Source of the DNA: Sipunculus nudus
Lineage: Eukaryota > Annelida > Sipuncula > Golfingiida > Sipunculidae
NCBI GenBank assembly: GCA_026874595.1
Contig: CM049322.1
Coordinates: 43,644,840 to 43,708,839, forward strand
DNA length: 64,000 bases
Direction of reading: 5' to 3'
The position numbers and the translations under genes were made by a program. A model generated the notes under the pieces. It was not told the origin of the DNA, ran no database searches, and saw only the letters and a list, made by a program, of their open reading frames with translations. Below, in pieces: positions 46,521-55,199 of this stretch (position 1 is its first letter; each line of letters starts with the position of its first letter).

Positions 46521-47201
46521 TTACGGGTTTTTATGTCTTTCTTCTCCTTTGTCTCGGGGGTTCGTCCATTTCTTCCCAAATCTCTTCCACGGAACTTCCT
46601 CCTCCTCCTCCTCCTCTTGTGGTTCGGACGTTTCTGAATATTCCTCGTCCTCTTCGTAATATACGGGACGGCGTGGGATGGTATACGGGGCGTACCTCCT
46701 CCTCCTCCTCCGTACCCCTTGGGGACGGCGGGGACGGATCACGGTAGGAATAGGTTCGGGGTACGGGTACTCGCCGTTCTCTTCGTGATATTGTTCTTCG
46801 GCGGGGAGGGGATCGTACCTGTCTTCGGGCAGTGTCTCGTAAAACCCGTCTTCCGGATGATTGTTTTTCTGTGAACGGGGTTTCGAATTGGGTGGGGGGT
46901 CCTTCTCCGGTTTCTTTGTACACCAATTTTTGCATAATTCTTTTGATAAAAAATCCCGGATTTTACGTCCTTGTTCTGTTTTAGTTAAAAACTTTTTACG
47001 TTCCTGGTAAGAAGATTCAGGAGTGACTAATGTATCGATGTCGTACTTATATAGTAAATCCACTTGCGATTTCGGTAAAGGGACGTTTCCTTTTACCCAA
47101 TTGTACAATAAATTACAAGCAAAATTCACAGCAGGTTTGTTTAAACCGGAATTCGATGCGTACGAAGGCGCATATTTGTCGGCTTGTGATGTGAAATCCA
47201 T
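46521..47201 (-). CDS. Orphan protein with charged low-complexity tail
   Basis: 226 residues, intact, with a TATA box at 47236-47243. The first 95 residues look globular (FACNLLYNWVKGNVPLPKSQ, then DLLYKYDID). The rest is low complexity: a Pro/Glu/Tyr region, an RPRRPQGVRRRRRRYAP arginine patch, then an acidic EEEEEEE run and a basic end. It is not recognised. A second, arginine-rich frame of 134 codons (46531-46935) overlaps the tail but follows from the repetitive composition. Confidence 0.5.
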   Translation of the reverse strand: MDFTSQADKYAPSYASNSGLNKPAVNFACNLLYNWVKGNVPLPKSQVDLLYKYDIDTLVTPESSYQERKKFLTKTEQGRKIRDFLSKELCKNWCTKKPEKDPPPNSKPRSQKNNHPEDGFYETLPEDRYDPLPAEEQYHEENGEYPYPEPIPTVIRPRRPQGVRRRRRRYAPYTIPRRPVYYEEDEEYSETSEPQEEEEEEEVPWKRFGKKWTNPRDKGEERHKNP

Positions 47202-47235
47202 CTTTTCACCATGCCTTTATAAAATTCGGACCGGG

Positions 47236-47243
47236 TTTATATA
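47236..47243 (-). promoter_or_regulatory. TATA box of the 226-residue orphan
   Basis: Minus-strand TATATAAA, 35 nt upstream of the ATG at 47201. Confidence 0.6.
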
Positions 47244-47252
47244 GCCTCCTGC

Positions 47253-48563
47253 TCAATAGAAAGACGGGTAGCTCATGTCATACGACTGGATCATATCGGA
47301 CCAATCAGAAGACTCGTCCCAACGACGGGGATACGTGATTGGTTGATAAAATATACTGTGCTTGGGTGTTGGGTTATACCGGAAAAGTAATCCGACTACC
47401 ACGTTCCCTTTTTCTAACATTAACGTGTGATGGGAATCCATATCTTGCAATTTAAAAATAACAACATTGGTTTCTTGAGTCGGTTGCACCGGGAAAAATT
47501 TTAAACTTTTCGGTTCGTAATGTCCACGTGCCCCAGACGGCCAGACTTACAACGGGTACATATCCGCACGGCTTTCTTGATCTTCGCGTCCCCAAATATA
47601 GCTCGGTGTAATTAAATTGCACGAAAGCATAAACGTACGGGATTCTGACATGTAATTTACTTTTTCAAATTCGTAACTCATCGTTAAACGTTCCCAGTTG
47701 GGCCATGTACTTTTTGATGTTCCGTTATCTGCCCACGATTTATTTCGATTTAAAATGACCTTTCCTAATAATTTTTTTGGCACTGTTGTAACTTCCAATA
47801 CTTTTTCCGGTTCAATAAAATTGCATATGACCCTTTCCGTATTGTATTTAAATAAAACATGATTTTTTCTAAAATGATTTAATGGAAAAAATAATGTCAC
47901 GTCTTGCGTGACACCAAAATAACTTAAAATACCTGACGAACAATAAATCCCATAAATATAATCTGTAAAAATATCTGTTTTATTCACTTCCCCTTTATTT
48001 TTAATAAATTCCATCGTTAAAGTTAATTTTTCAGTATTCTTATCGTATTTAAATTCAAACATAAAATCACCGGCGTATTTCGGGGAATTATCATTATTTA
48101 CATCAATTTGGTCGCCACGCATGGACTTTTTTCCTTTGCAAGGTGTATTTTCAAATAATACTTTTAATGCCCCGTTTAAATAATTGGTATATTCTTCCGG
48201 TGTAAAATTGACATCACAACCTAAATCAAATGTTACTGTTGGTTCGTATTCCACATCTTCATTGCACGTTATAAATGTAACTAAATCCATTGAAGGGTTT
48301 TCAAAATTTAAATTTCGTTTTAAATTTGGAAACAGTTTCATGTTATCAATATCATGTGAACTTTCCGCATCGGTTTTGTATAATGCTAGTTTCATTGTAG
48401 CTTGTTTGGGAAAACATACACCTTTCTGTCGGGGGTAGGTGATCATATCGCAAGCGACTTCCCATGACTGTGTCGGATTGTACAAAGGACGGGTTAAATG
48501 GGCTACAAAAACTTGCTCGTCTGGATTGAATTGAGAATACGCGTAAACGTGGTCCTGATTCAT
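47253..48563 (-). pseudogene. Virion-protein-like paralogue, copy 3 (in-frame stop)
   Basis: 338 codons from the ATG at 48563 to an in-frame TAA at 47547-47549, after which the same frame stays open to 47253 (about 98 more codons). The N-terminal part has a SWEVACDMITYP segment matching the WEVALT region of copies 1 and 2, then a TPEEYTNYLN segment where they have PGYYP. The part after the stop carries GHYEPKSLKFF and LEKGNVVVGLLFRYNP, which align in position with the closing IPGG..FMQL.FKP of the others. It is the most diverged of the three. Probably another virion component, perhaps penton- or fibre-related. Confidence 0.55.
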
Positions 48564-49498
48564 TTCGCTTTTGAAATACGACTTAAAGTCGATTGCCCTT
48601 CATTATATATCTTCAACATGTCGGATGTCGTTCCTGTTCCTATAGGACGTTTTCGGGCCGCTTTTGAACCAATCCGTTTAGCGACTTTTCCTAATGTATA
48701 AGTGGTTTTAGGAGCCATAGCTATCGCTTGCTCTACTCCTTGCCCGTACGCTTTAGCTATAGATCGTGTGGTGTTTTCATTCATCCCTAAACCACTCGCC
48801 ACATCTTTTACCCGTGGTTGTTCTGTTTTTTTATAAAATTTCGTTTGCCTTTGCAATTGTTGAGAAATAATATTATTTAACATATTACCTGCCATTTCCC
48901 CAACTTCTTTATCCACACCGAAACTTGTAGCGGCATTTCCTAAAATATCCGGTGCCATTTGTTCAATTCCTTCAATTCCCATACTTTTTAAAGCTTCGTT
49001 TTGGACACCCTTTAATATGACTTGTCCTTCTTTACTTTGTACCACTTTTTTCAAAGTCTTTTTCGCTGCTGCTTTATATCCTAATTTTTTAACTTTTTTT
49101 ATTCCGCTTTGAACTTTTTTAGCTTTACTGATAATACTGTCTTGCACTTTATCCAAAGCATTTTTTAATTTTTGTAATTCTTCTTTTCCTTCTTTTATAT
49201 TTTTATTTTCTAAATAATCATTTACTTTTTCTTGTAATTTTTCAATCTTTTTTTCCTGCGCTGGAAATTTACCTGCGGCATCTGATTTTTCTAATGTTTC
49301 TGCCATTTTATTGTATCCTTCTGCCATTTGTGAAAAATTTTCACGGGATTCTGCAGGGACAGTGTATTGGTTTCCACCAATAGGAACCACTCCTTGGGAT
49401 AACATAGCACCAGTTCCATTTGCTGCAGAATTCATTTGCTCATTAGCACCTTGTTTATTTTGATGATCATTCAAATTCATTTTTCCTTGTGTCATCAA
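48560..49498 (-). CDS. Coiled-coil protein, possibly continuous with the basic protein upstream
   Basis: 312 codons. No strong start is seen: the frame is open a little further upstream and includes a hydrophobic segment (LAGAAVFAGSTYL) near 49510-49550. Residues ~75-135 are a Lys/Glu/Leu-rich coiled coil (KIEKLQEKVNDYLENKNIKE). A helical region rich in Ala/Gly/Lys follows. It lies directly downstream of the Lys/Glu-rich tail of the next gene, separated only by A-homopolymers (for example an A9 run near 49565). The two may be one protein of ~650 residues. No family recognised. Confidence 0.45.
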   Translation of the reverse strand: MMTQGKMNLNDHQNKQGANEQMNSAANGTGAMLSQGVVPIGGNQYTVPAESRENFSQMAEGYNKMAETLEKSDAAGKFPAQEKKIEKLQEKVNDYLENKNIKEGKEELQKLKNALDKVQDSIISKAKKVQSGIKKVKKLGYKAAAKKTLKKVVQSKEGQVILKGVQNEALKSMGIEGIEQMAPDILGNAATSFGVDKEVGEMAGNMLNNIISQQLQRQTKFYKKTEQPRVKDVASGLGMNENTTRSIAKAYGQGVEQAIAMAPKTTYTLGKVAKRIGSKAARKRPIGTGTTSDMLKIYNEGQSTLSRISKAK

Positions 49499-49599
49499 AT
49501 ATGTTGATCCAGCAAATACAGCAGCTCCTGCTAATCTTTGTACCCATTTTTTATATTTTTTCTTCTTTTTTTTTCTTTTCTTCTTCTTTTTTCATTTTC

Positions 49600-50583
49600 T
49601 CATCGTCTTCTTTTTTCTTTTTTTCTTCTTCTTCTTTTTTCTTTTTTTCTTCTTCGTCTTTTTTCTTTTTTTTCTTCATTTTTTTCTTTTTTTTGGTCAT
49701 TTTTCTTGTTTTCTTCATTGTCTTTTCTCTTTTTTTCGTCTGTCTTCTCTTCTTTTTTCTTTTGTTCGTCTTTTTTCGCTTCTTTTTTCTTCTTTTCTTC
49801 TCTTATTTGTTGTTTTTTCTTTGCTTCTTCTCGTTTGTTCTTAAGTTCTTCCATTTGTTGTTGTTTTTTCCGGATGTCTTCCTTTTTTGATGTTTTTTTA
49901 GTCTTTTTAGGTTGTTTTTGTTGTGTTCTCGGCCGTTTTCCTTTAGGAGGTTGAGGACGGGCGGGGGTTGATCTGACTCCTCTTTTACTTTTAACAGAAG
50001 CCATAGTTTTTTGCCGTTTCGGTTTAGGATGTTGTGATATTATTGGGGCTTTTCTTTTTAATGGAGGACGTCTCATTTGGGCAAATGGAGGACCCCGTTG
50101 TATCGGAGGTTTTCTAGGAACAATCCTACTGGGCGCCGGCCGTGCGTGAGGACCAACTAGAAGTCTTCTCCTCGGGGGACCGCTACCAGGCGGACGATGG
50201 GGCGGCGGTGGTCCCCGGACAGGCAGCGGTCTGCCCCGGACAGGCGGCGCCCGGGATGGCGGACCCGCTCGGGGCGGAACACCTGGCGGGCGCGGCTGGG
50301 CTGGTGGACGTACAGGTCCCGGTGGACGGGCGGGCGCTGGTCCACCGCCCCGGGCGGGTGGTTGTCCAACGGTGGCACGGGGTGGCGGGCGGGCGGGATG
50401 AATACGATTCGGTTTAAAATTAGGTCTTCTTAATTTGGCGGCTTGCGTTAAACCGCTGCTCGGACCCGCTCTTTGAAATACACGTTTCCCCGCTGCTCCA
50501 CTTATTCCAACTTTTGAAAATCCTGAAGCAGATCTTCCTACCGATGAAATACCTCGTGGTTTTAACACGCTAAAACGTGCCAT
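49600..50583 (-). CDS. Proline/arginine-rich protein with lysine/glutamate helix
   Basis: 327 residues, ATG at 50583, TATA box at 50614-50621. Residues ~60-150 are extremely Pro/Arg/Gly-rich (RPPAQPRPPGVPPRAGPP) and encoded by a local GC-rich island (50130-50400). Residues ~200-327 are almost only Lys, Glu, Arg, Gln and Asp, which suggests a long single alpha-helix or a DNA-condensing tail. The frame at the end is hard to trust because A-runs allow easy phase change; the true C-terminus may lie in the coiled-coil frame that follows. Probably a virion core or scaffold protein. Confidence 0.5.
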   Translation of the reverse strand: MARFSVLKPRGISSVGRSASGFSKVGISGAAGKRVFQRAGPSSGLTQAAKLRRPNFKPNRIHPARPPPRATVGQPPARGGGPAPARPPGPVRPPAQPRPPGVPPRAGPPSRAPPVRGRPLPVRGPPPPHRPPGSGPPRRRLLVGPHARPAPSRIVPRKPPIQRGPPFAQMRRPPLKRKAPIISQHPKPKRQKTMASVKSKRGVRSTPARPQPPKGKRPRTQQKQPKKTKKTSKKEDIRKKQQQMEELKNKREEAKKKQQIREEKKKKEAKKDEQKKKEEKTDEKKRKDNEENKKNDQKKEKNEEKKEKRRRRKKEKRRRRKKEKRRR

Positions 50584-50613
50584 TTTTCTGTATGATCCCG
50601 GTTAAATAACTTT

Positions 50614-50621
50614 CTTTTATA
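50614..50621 (-). promoter_or_regulatory. TATA box of the Pro/Arg-rich gene
   Basis: Minus-strand TATAAAAG, 31 nt upstream of the ATG at 50583. It overlaps the end of the next gene. Confidence 0.55.
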
Positions 50622-51502
50622 CTCCTACCGTCCTTCCTTTCCCCGTGTCAACCGGTTTATTTGGTTCTGATTTTCCTACCGAATACCAAGCTCTCATTTT
50701 TTCACGGTATTCTATTCGAGCCCGTTTCTTTTCAGGACTGTCTTCCACTTTACTGTTAACTTGTTGTTTTTTTCTTATTAAATCTAACGCGCGCACACGT
50801 TCTTTATTCTCGTGATACGCCGAAAAATTTTTCTTTAATGTTGTCCAATCCCAAGTGGACGGGATTCTCTTTTTCTGTTCGTGTGTTATTAGAATCTCTT
50901 TTTTCCTAATTTCTTTCTTTATTTTTTCTTGTTCTTTTTTCCAATATCCTACATCTTGTCCTTTCCCGTAATCTTTTTCGGGAGCTGGATGACGCCAAAA
51001 CCCTGGTTGTGGAAAGCCATGCACGAAATACACTTCTGTTTCAAACTGCCATAATTCTTTCAACCAACGGTTTACCCTCTTATACAGTTTCGCCCAAGGT
51101 CGGCGCGCGGGATTATGGTCGTCTTCGCGAGTATCGAAATAAGAATATGTACGAAAAAAAATGAGTCACTTGAATTAAACATTCTTTTGCTAAATCCAGT
51201 TCTGTTTCGTTTAACCATAATTGTCGTTTCATCGTTTCCATTTTTTTCCAAGAAGGGTATAATTCAGGAATTTCTGGTAACGGATTCATCGGATCCCACG
51301 TGGGTGCACCGATAAACGGTCGGGCTAATCCCATAATTTCTCCCAACACGGCTTTATCAGCCACTCCGATTTTATCCCGTTCATAAAATAATTTTAAAAC
51401 TAAATCATATTTTCTTACTTTTAAATATTTACTGCGATATTTTAGGACTTGATCTTCGTTGAATAATTTGTACCACGGGGAATACGACGTATCCAAATCC
51501 AC
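50617..51502 (-). pseudogene. Orphan gene split at an A/T homopolymer
   Basis: Two frames: 51113-51502 (129 codons, N-terminal) and 50617-51063 (148 codons), the latter open upstream to the T8 run (plus-strand A8, 51154-51161). One base fewer in that run joins them into about 295 residues. The N-terminal part reads YSPWYKLFNEDQVLKYRSKY and contains WDPMNPLPEIPELYPSW. The C-terminal part is helical and basic (KKEQEKIKKEIRKKEI). I do not recognise the family. It lies between the large 542-residue orphan and the basic virion-like genes. Confidence 0.5.
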
Positions 51503-51523
51503 GGTTTCGTCCGTTAAAATGTA

Positions 51524-53152
51524 TTATAATAGCCAATGAATCTTCATAGGTATTTTTCCCGGCATATCCGGTAAATTTTCTACTTCCTGCCCGCGTTCTC
51601 TTAAAATGTTATAATACATTTTTAACCCGTGATAATCTAATTGTGTGTTTCGTTTAATTTGTTCAGAAATACCATACTCCGCATGTAATAAGTACCAAGT
51701 CCAATTTTGATACGGTTGTAGTTGTTTATACGCTTTATACGTCCGCGATTCTGGGCGGGTTTTATGAAAAGCTGGCATGGATAACAGTTTTGCGTCCATA
51801 TGAAAACTTTCACGGATTTCTAATAATTCTTGACGTAAATGAGGAGGATGGTAAAAATGGGGTATGGGTAATTCAAATAAGGTCCCGTACTGATCAAACG
51901 ATACACCCCAAAACGGGTCTCCTTCCATTTCGTTTTCAAACCCAGGGGCGTCAGGACCGTTGATTTTCCACCATACCGGACGCCACAATTGAAACATTTC
52001 ATTTTGTATGGCTAATCGCACTTTATTAATCACTTTCATCATCACCGTTTTTTTCTTATAATATCTGGTGTGAATATTATAATATTGAGGTAAATATATA
52101 TTGATAAACGGTTCTTCTATCCAAATCCCATCGTCTTTATGAGCCCAACCATATTTTGTTATTTTAGTACGGTTAGTCGGTGAACTCAAGCCCGGCACAG
52201 GTCGGATTCCAAAATCTTCTAAATTTTTATTTCCACTGAACGGAGATTTTCCTAACATTTCTTTTTCTGTTAATTCATTCATAAATTCTTCCCGATATTT
52301 TTTACCTTTTTCCATGTCAATAAAAAATTGATGGTACCATTCCGATTTCCCTATATCTAGATATTTTCTAAAGGTCGGGTCTCTTGTTAAACACGGGACA
52401 CGTTTGCCTTCGGTGATATACCCTTTAACATTTAATTCTTCAATGGGTAACGGGATATCCACGCGCATATAAGTTTTCCCGTTGATACGTTTATGGTAGG
52501 CCCAGTAATGTTTCCCGTTTGAATTGTAACGGTCATAATATGTTTGGTACCGTGGATCTTTATTTCCCCATTTTTCGGTTAATGATGGGACGTACCTTGC
52601 TTCTAAAGGTTGATTGATTAATGCTGAATACCATAAATGCCAAGGAAATTGAAGGTAGACCAACATTAAAGTATTGACGACAATCCATCGGTCAACAATT
52701 TTAGACTCATTAAACCAATCAATCACTTTCTGAGATGTATCCGCATCTAAAATAATCGGTCTCCCCGCATCATTGCTGGTCTGCATACGGCCTTCCAATT
52801 GTGATTTTCGCACTTTCACTAAACGGATTTTAAATGTTTTATCTTTTTGTTTGACAAAAGCTAACCTCGTTTTTAAATATCCTTTTTTATTTGTTTTCTG
52901 TTTCACATAAATGTCGTGTAAACTGAAAACGTAAGAATCCGGAGGGGGCCAAAACACACGGTAGTTGCCTTCGATTTGTAACCATCCTTTTTTCTGACTG
53001 GCATCTGATGATGGCATACCAGCCCTTTTCCATTGGATGTATCTGAATAATTCTTCCACACCCCATTCGATGGCTTGCACGGCCAACTCAATTAAAAGTT
53101 CTATCACCGCTACCACCGTCACCCCGGCAATATGTACCGCAAACGGAATCAT
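51524..53152 (-). CDS. Large orphan protein with N-terminal hydrophobic segment
   Basis: 542 residues, intact. Residues 1-36 are hydrophobic with spaced acids (VTVVAVIELLIELAVQAIEW), fitting a membrane anchor or an amphipathic helix. The rest is rich in Trp and Tyr (PVWWKINGPDAPGFENEM, WTWYLLHAEYG) with no cysteine clusters and no enzyme motif I can see. The start overlaps the end of the ATPase by 4 nt and the end lies close to the next gene, so it sits in the packaging/assembly block. A virion or entry-related structural role is possible but unsupported by any motif. Confidence 0.5.
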   Translation of the reverse strand: MIPFAVHIAGVTVVAVIELLIELAVQAIEWGVEELFRYIQWKRAGMPSSDASQKKGWLQIEGNYRVFWPPPDSYVFSLHDIYVKQKTNKKGYLKTRLAFVKQKDKTFKIRLVKVRKSQLEGRMQTSNDAGRPIILDADTSQKVIDWFNESKIVDRWIVVNTLMLVYLQFPWHLWYSALINQPLEARYVPSLTEKWGNKDPRYQTYYDRYNSNGKHYWAYHKRINGKTYMRVDIPLPIEELNVKGYITEGKRVPCLTRDPTFRKYLDIGKSEWYHQFFIDMEKGKKYREEFMNELTEKEMLGKSPFSGNKNLEDFGIRPVPGLSSPTNRTKITKYGWAHKDDGIWIEEPFINIYLPQYYNIHTRYYKKKTVMMKVINKVRLAIQNEMFQLWRPVWWKINGPDAPGFENEMEGDPFWGVSFDQYGTLFELPIPHFYHPPHLRQELLEIRESFHMDAKLLSMPAFHKTRPESRTYKAYKQLQPYQNWTWYLLHAEYGISEQIKRNTQLDYHGLKMYYNILRERGQEVENLPDMPGKIPMKIHWLL

Positions 53153-53770
53153 TCTGGTTGATAATAAATATGTTCTTCGTCAGGGAACATTTTTGTTCTT
53201 AACCGGTATTCATCCGGGCACCTCTGCGTAAAATCTAACAACAAATACCCGTGCGGTTCTTTTGTTGCATCTTCATAAATGTGACGTAATTCTTTTGCTT
53301 TGGTGGGGTAAACTTGACGGGCTAACGATTCAAATTGTAAACGGTCCCGTGGATTTTTCATTAACACCATGTAATGCGAATTTAACGAAATGTCCCGTTG
53401 TTCTTTTTTTCTGATGAAATAAATTTTGAGCGATAAAGATAATAGATATGTTTCTGTGATGGCTTCCTTTTTCAAATATTTTTGCTGTTTCTACACCGCT
53501 TTCTCGCATCAAATCGTCGATGACTAATAACGTTCCGGCTTTTATATTTCTCGGAGGTAACCCTTCTTGAAAAAATATTTTATCTTTTAACATTTGTTTT
53601 AACTCGGTATAAATGGCTTGAGGTTCGGCATAACACCACAGCACTCGTTCAGGTACCGGATCAATCATTTCAGTCATATGTTTGATCAACTTGCACACCC
53701 ACACTGTTTTCCCGGACGAGGTTGGTCCGGCGATCAACATGGTAAACGGATGATGGAATTTGTACCACAT
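53149..53770 (-). pseudogene. Packaging ATPase (A32/FtsK-HerA type), frameshifted
   Basis: The likely start is the Met at 53770, because a TATA box at 53801-53808 lies inside the longer frame that begins at 53797. Residues 15-22 are the Walker A loop GPTSSGKT. Residues 81-88 are the Walker B strand LLVIDDLM. An AQN sensor-like motif lies near 114-116. The frame then breaks at an A7 run (plus-strand T7, 53404-53410). The rest of the protein continues in the 53149-53475 frame, beginning at the shared KKEQRDI text. One base fewer in the run restores the phase. Total length would be about 205 residues, normal for Polinton ATPases, which pump DNA into the capsid. Confidence 0.85.
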
Positions 53771-53800
53771 CTTTTGAAAAAAAAACAATGACCACACAGA

Positions 53801-53808
53801 TATTTATA
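53801..53808 (-). promoter_or_regulatory. TATA box of the ATPase gene
   Basis: Minus-strand TATAAATA, 31 nt upstream of the Met at 53770. Confidence 0.55.
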
Positions 53809-54007
53809 CACACAAACTTTATTTTGAAAAACCATAAGGAAATGTAGTGTACATATCAAGACCATCGCCTTCACGCCAAAACCGGCGTTTGTCATATACA
53901 GCTGTATACATTTTATCCAATTGCATGGATTTCACATTGCCTTGCTTATCCCGTAACACATGGAATTCAATAGGGACATTCATTGGGGTCTGTACCTCAC
54001 CCTTCAA

Positions 54008-55051
54008 TTAAGCATCAACCATATTCTTTAAATCATAAAAATCCACCTTCCCTTCAATTTGAAACCCTCGGGCTTTCTGACACGCCATTTTCTTCCCGTT
54101 TCTGTCTACCCCAAAATACCCATAATTCTTGGGTCCCCCACTCACAAATTCTACAATCTTCCCACCATCCAACTCATCTGTTAAATCCCCCATCAACGGC
54201 CCCGTCGGTAACGGTAGGTCGTTGGGCCCTGAATAAAATATCACGGAATCAGTGTCGAAATACAATACCCTTTCCTGCAAAAAATCTAAAATTTTGTACA
54301 GTTCCATTCGACCATAACAGGTCGTAAAAGCAGCTATCACCACATTGTTGGTACGGCCCAAATCGTAGTCGTCTTCGGTTTTCTTCCATTCTACTTGCAC
54401 AACGTGTTCGCCCAGATTCACAATGTCCAATACATCTGCTGTCGGATCATCTAATATGTTGATCAATTCATCGTAATCGGTCACTTGTACTTTTTTAACT
54501 TGCCCGTCTTTTTGACCAAACTTTCCCCACAAGGTGTTCAAGGCTTGTTTGGCAACAAACCGTAATGCTGGGTTATGGGCGACTTTATCAGGATCAATGG
54601 TAATGCCTTGTTTCTCTTTCAACAATTTCACATACTCTGTACGTTCCATCGGGTCGTCTGTAGGCCAACCTGAAGCATGGGTTTTCTCCACATACCATTT
54701 CTCGATGTATGGGCCGAAAATGAATTCCCAATTTTCCCATTCCCACATTTCATACCCCTCTATTAATTCATATCCTTTCTCCAAAGCTGTTTTGACTTCG
54801 GGAATGCACCAAGACCCTACCAAAACACGCTCGCTTTCTTTATGCTGGCATTTTTCCCTTTGGTTACACGTTTCCGCACATTTCGCGCATAGGGGAAACA
54901 TCAATTTATTGCACGCACGGTACGGCAATACCGGATTGAACAAATTCTTGGGAGGTAGAAATTTACCACAAAAAATTCCACCCGGGGATTGGTTCAATCT
55001 TTCTAATGTAGGTTTCATCACCCACAGGGTACTTGTTGTTTTTTTGTACAT
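54008..55051 (-). CDS. PolB piece: palm and thumb
   Basis: 347 codons covering palm motifs B (KQALNTLWGKFG) and C (DTDS), then a CQKARGF segment like the KxKGF motif of B polymerases. The first Met is an artefact of the frame change after motif A. The frame ends at a TAA directly followed by the last 62 codons (53819-54007), whose DKRRFW...TTFPYGF ending is typical of Polinton polymerases. Confidence 0.82.
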   Translation of the reverse strand: MYKKTTSTLWVMKPTLERLNQSPGGIFCGKFLPPKNLFNPVLPYRACNKLMFPLCAKCAETCNQREKCQHKESERVLVGSWCIPEVKTALEKGYELIEGYEMWEWENWEFIFGPYIEKWYVEKTHASGWPTDDPMERTEYVKLLKEKQGITIDPDKVAHNPALRFVAKQALNTLWGKFGQKDGQVKKVQVTDYDELINILDDPTADVLDIVNLGEHVVQVEWKKTEDDYDLGRTNNVVIAAFTTCYGRMELYKILDFLQERVLYFDTDSVIFYSGPNDLPLPTGPLMGDLTDELDGGKIVEFVSGGPKNYGYFGVDRNGKKMACQKARGFQIEGKVDFYDLKNMVDA

Positions 55052-55199
55052 ACGGGTACAAGGATGTCACGTCATAATAATCGATCCTTTCATCCGCGTT
55101 AGTGATTTTCTTGTACAAACACGTTGCATTGGTCCTCCCTCCGAAAAATGCGTCTCGCGGTTGTAAATGTTTTTTTACCTCGATAGATTTCCGGGGGAC

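Noticed and set aside
46531-46935. Arginine-rich 134-codon overlapping frame inside the 226-residue orphan
   Set aside because: It begins inside the gene without its own promoter and its composition follows from the low-complexity tail; dual coding cannot be supported here.
49489-49954. Plus-strand Phe/Ser-rich frames of 133-138 codons
   Set aside because: They are the antisense of the Lys/Glu-rich tail of the minus-strand gene (poly-pyrimidine strand).
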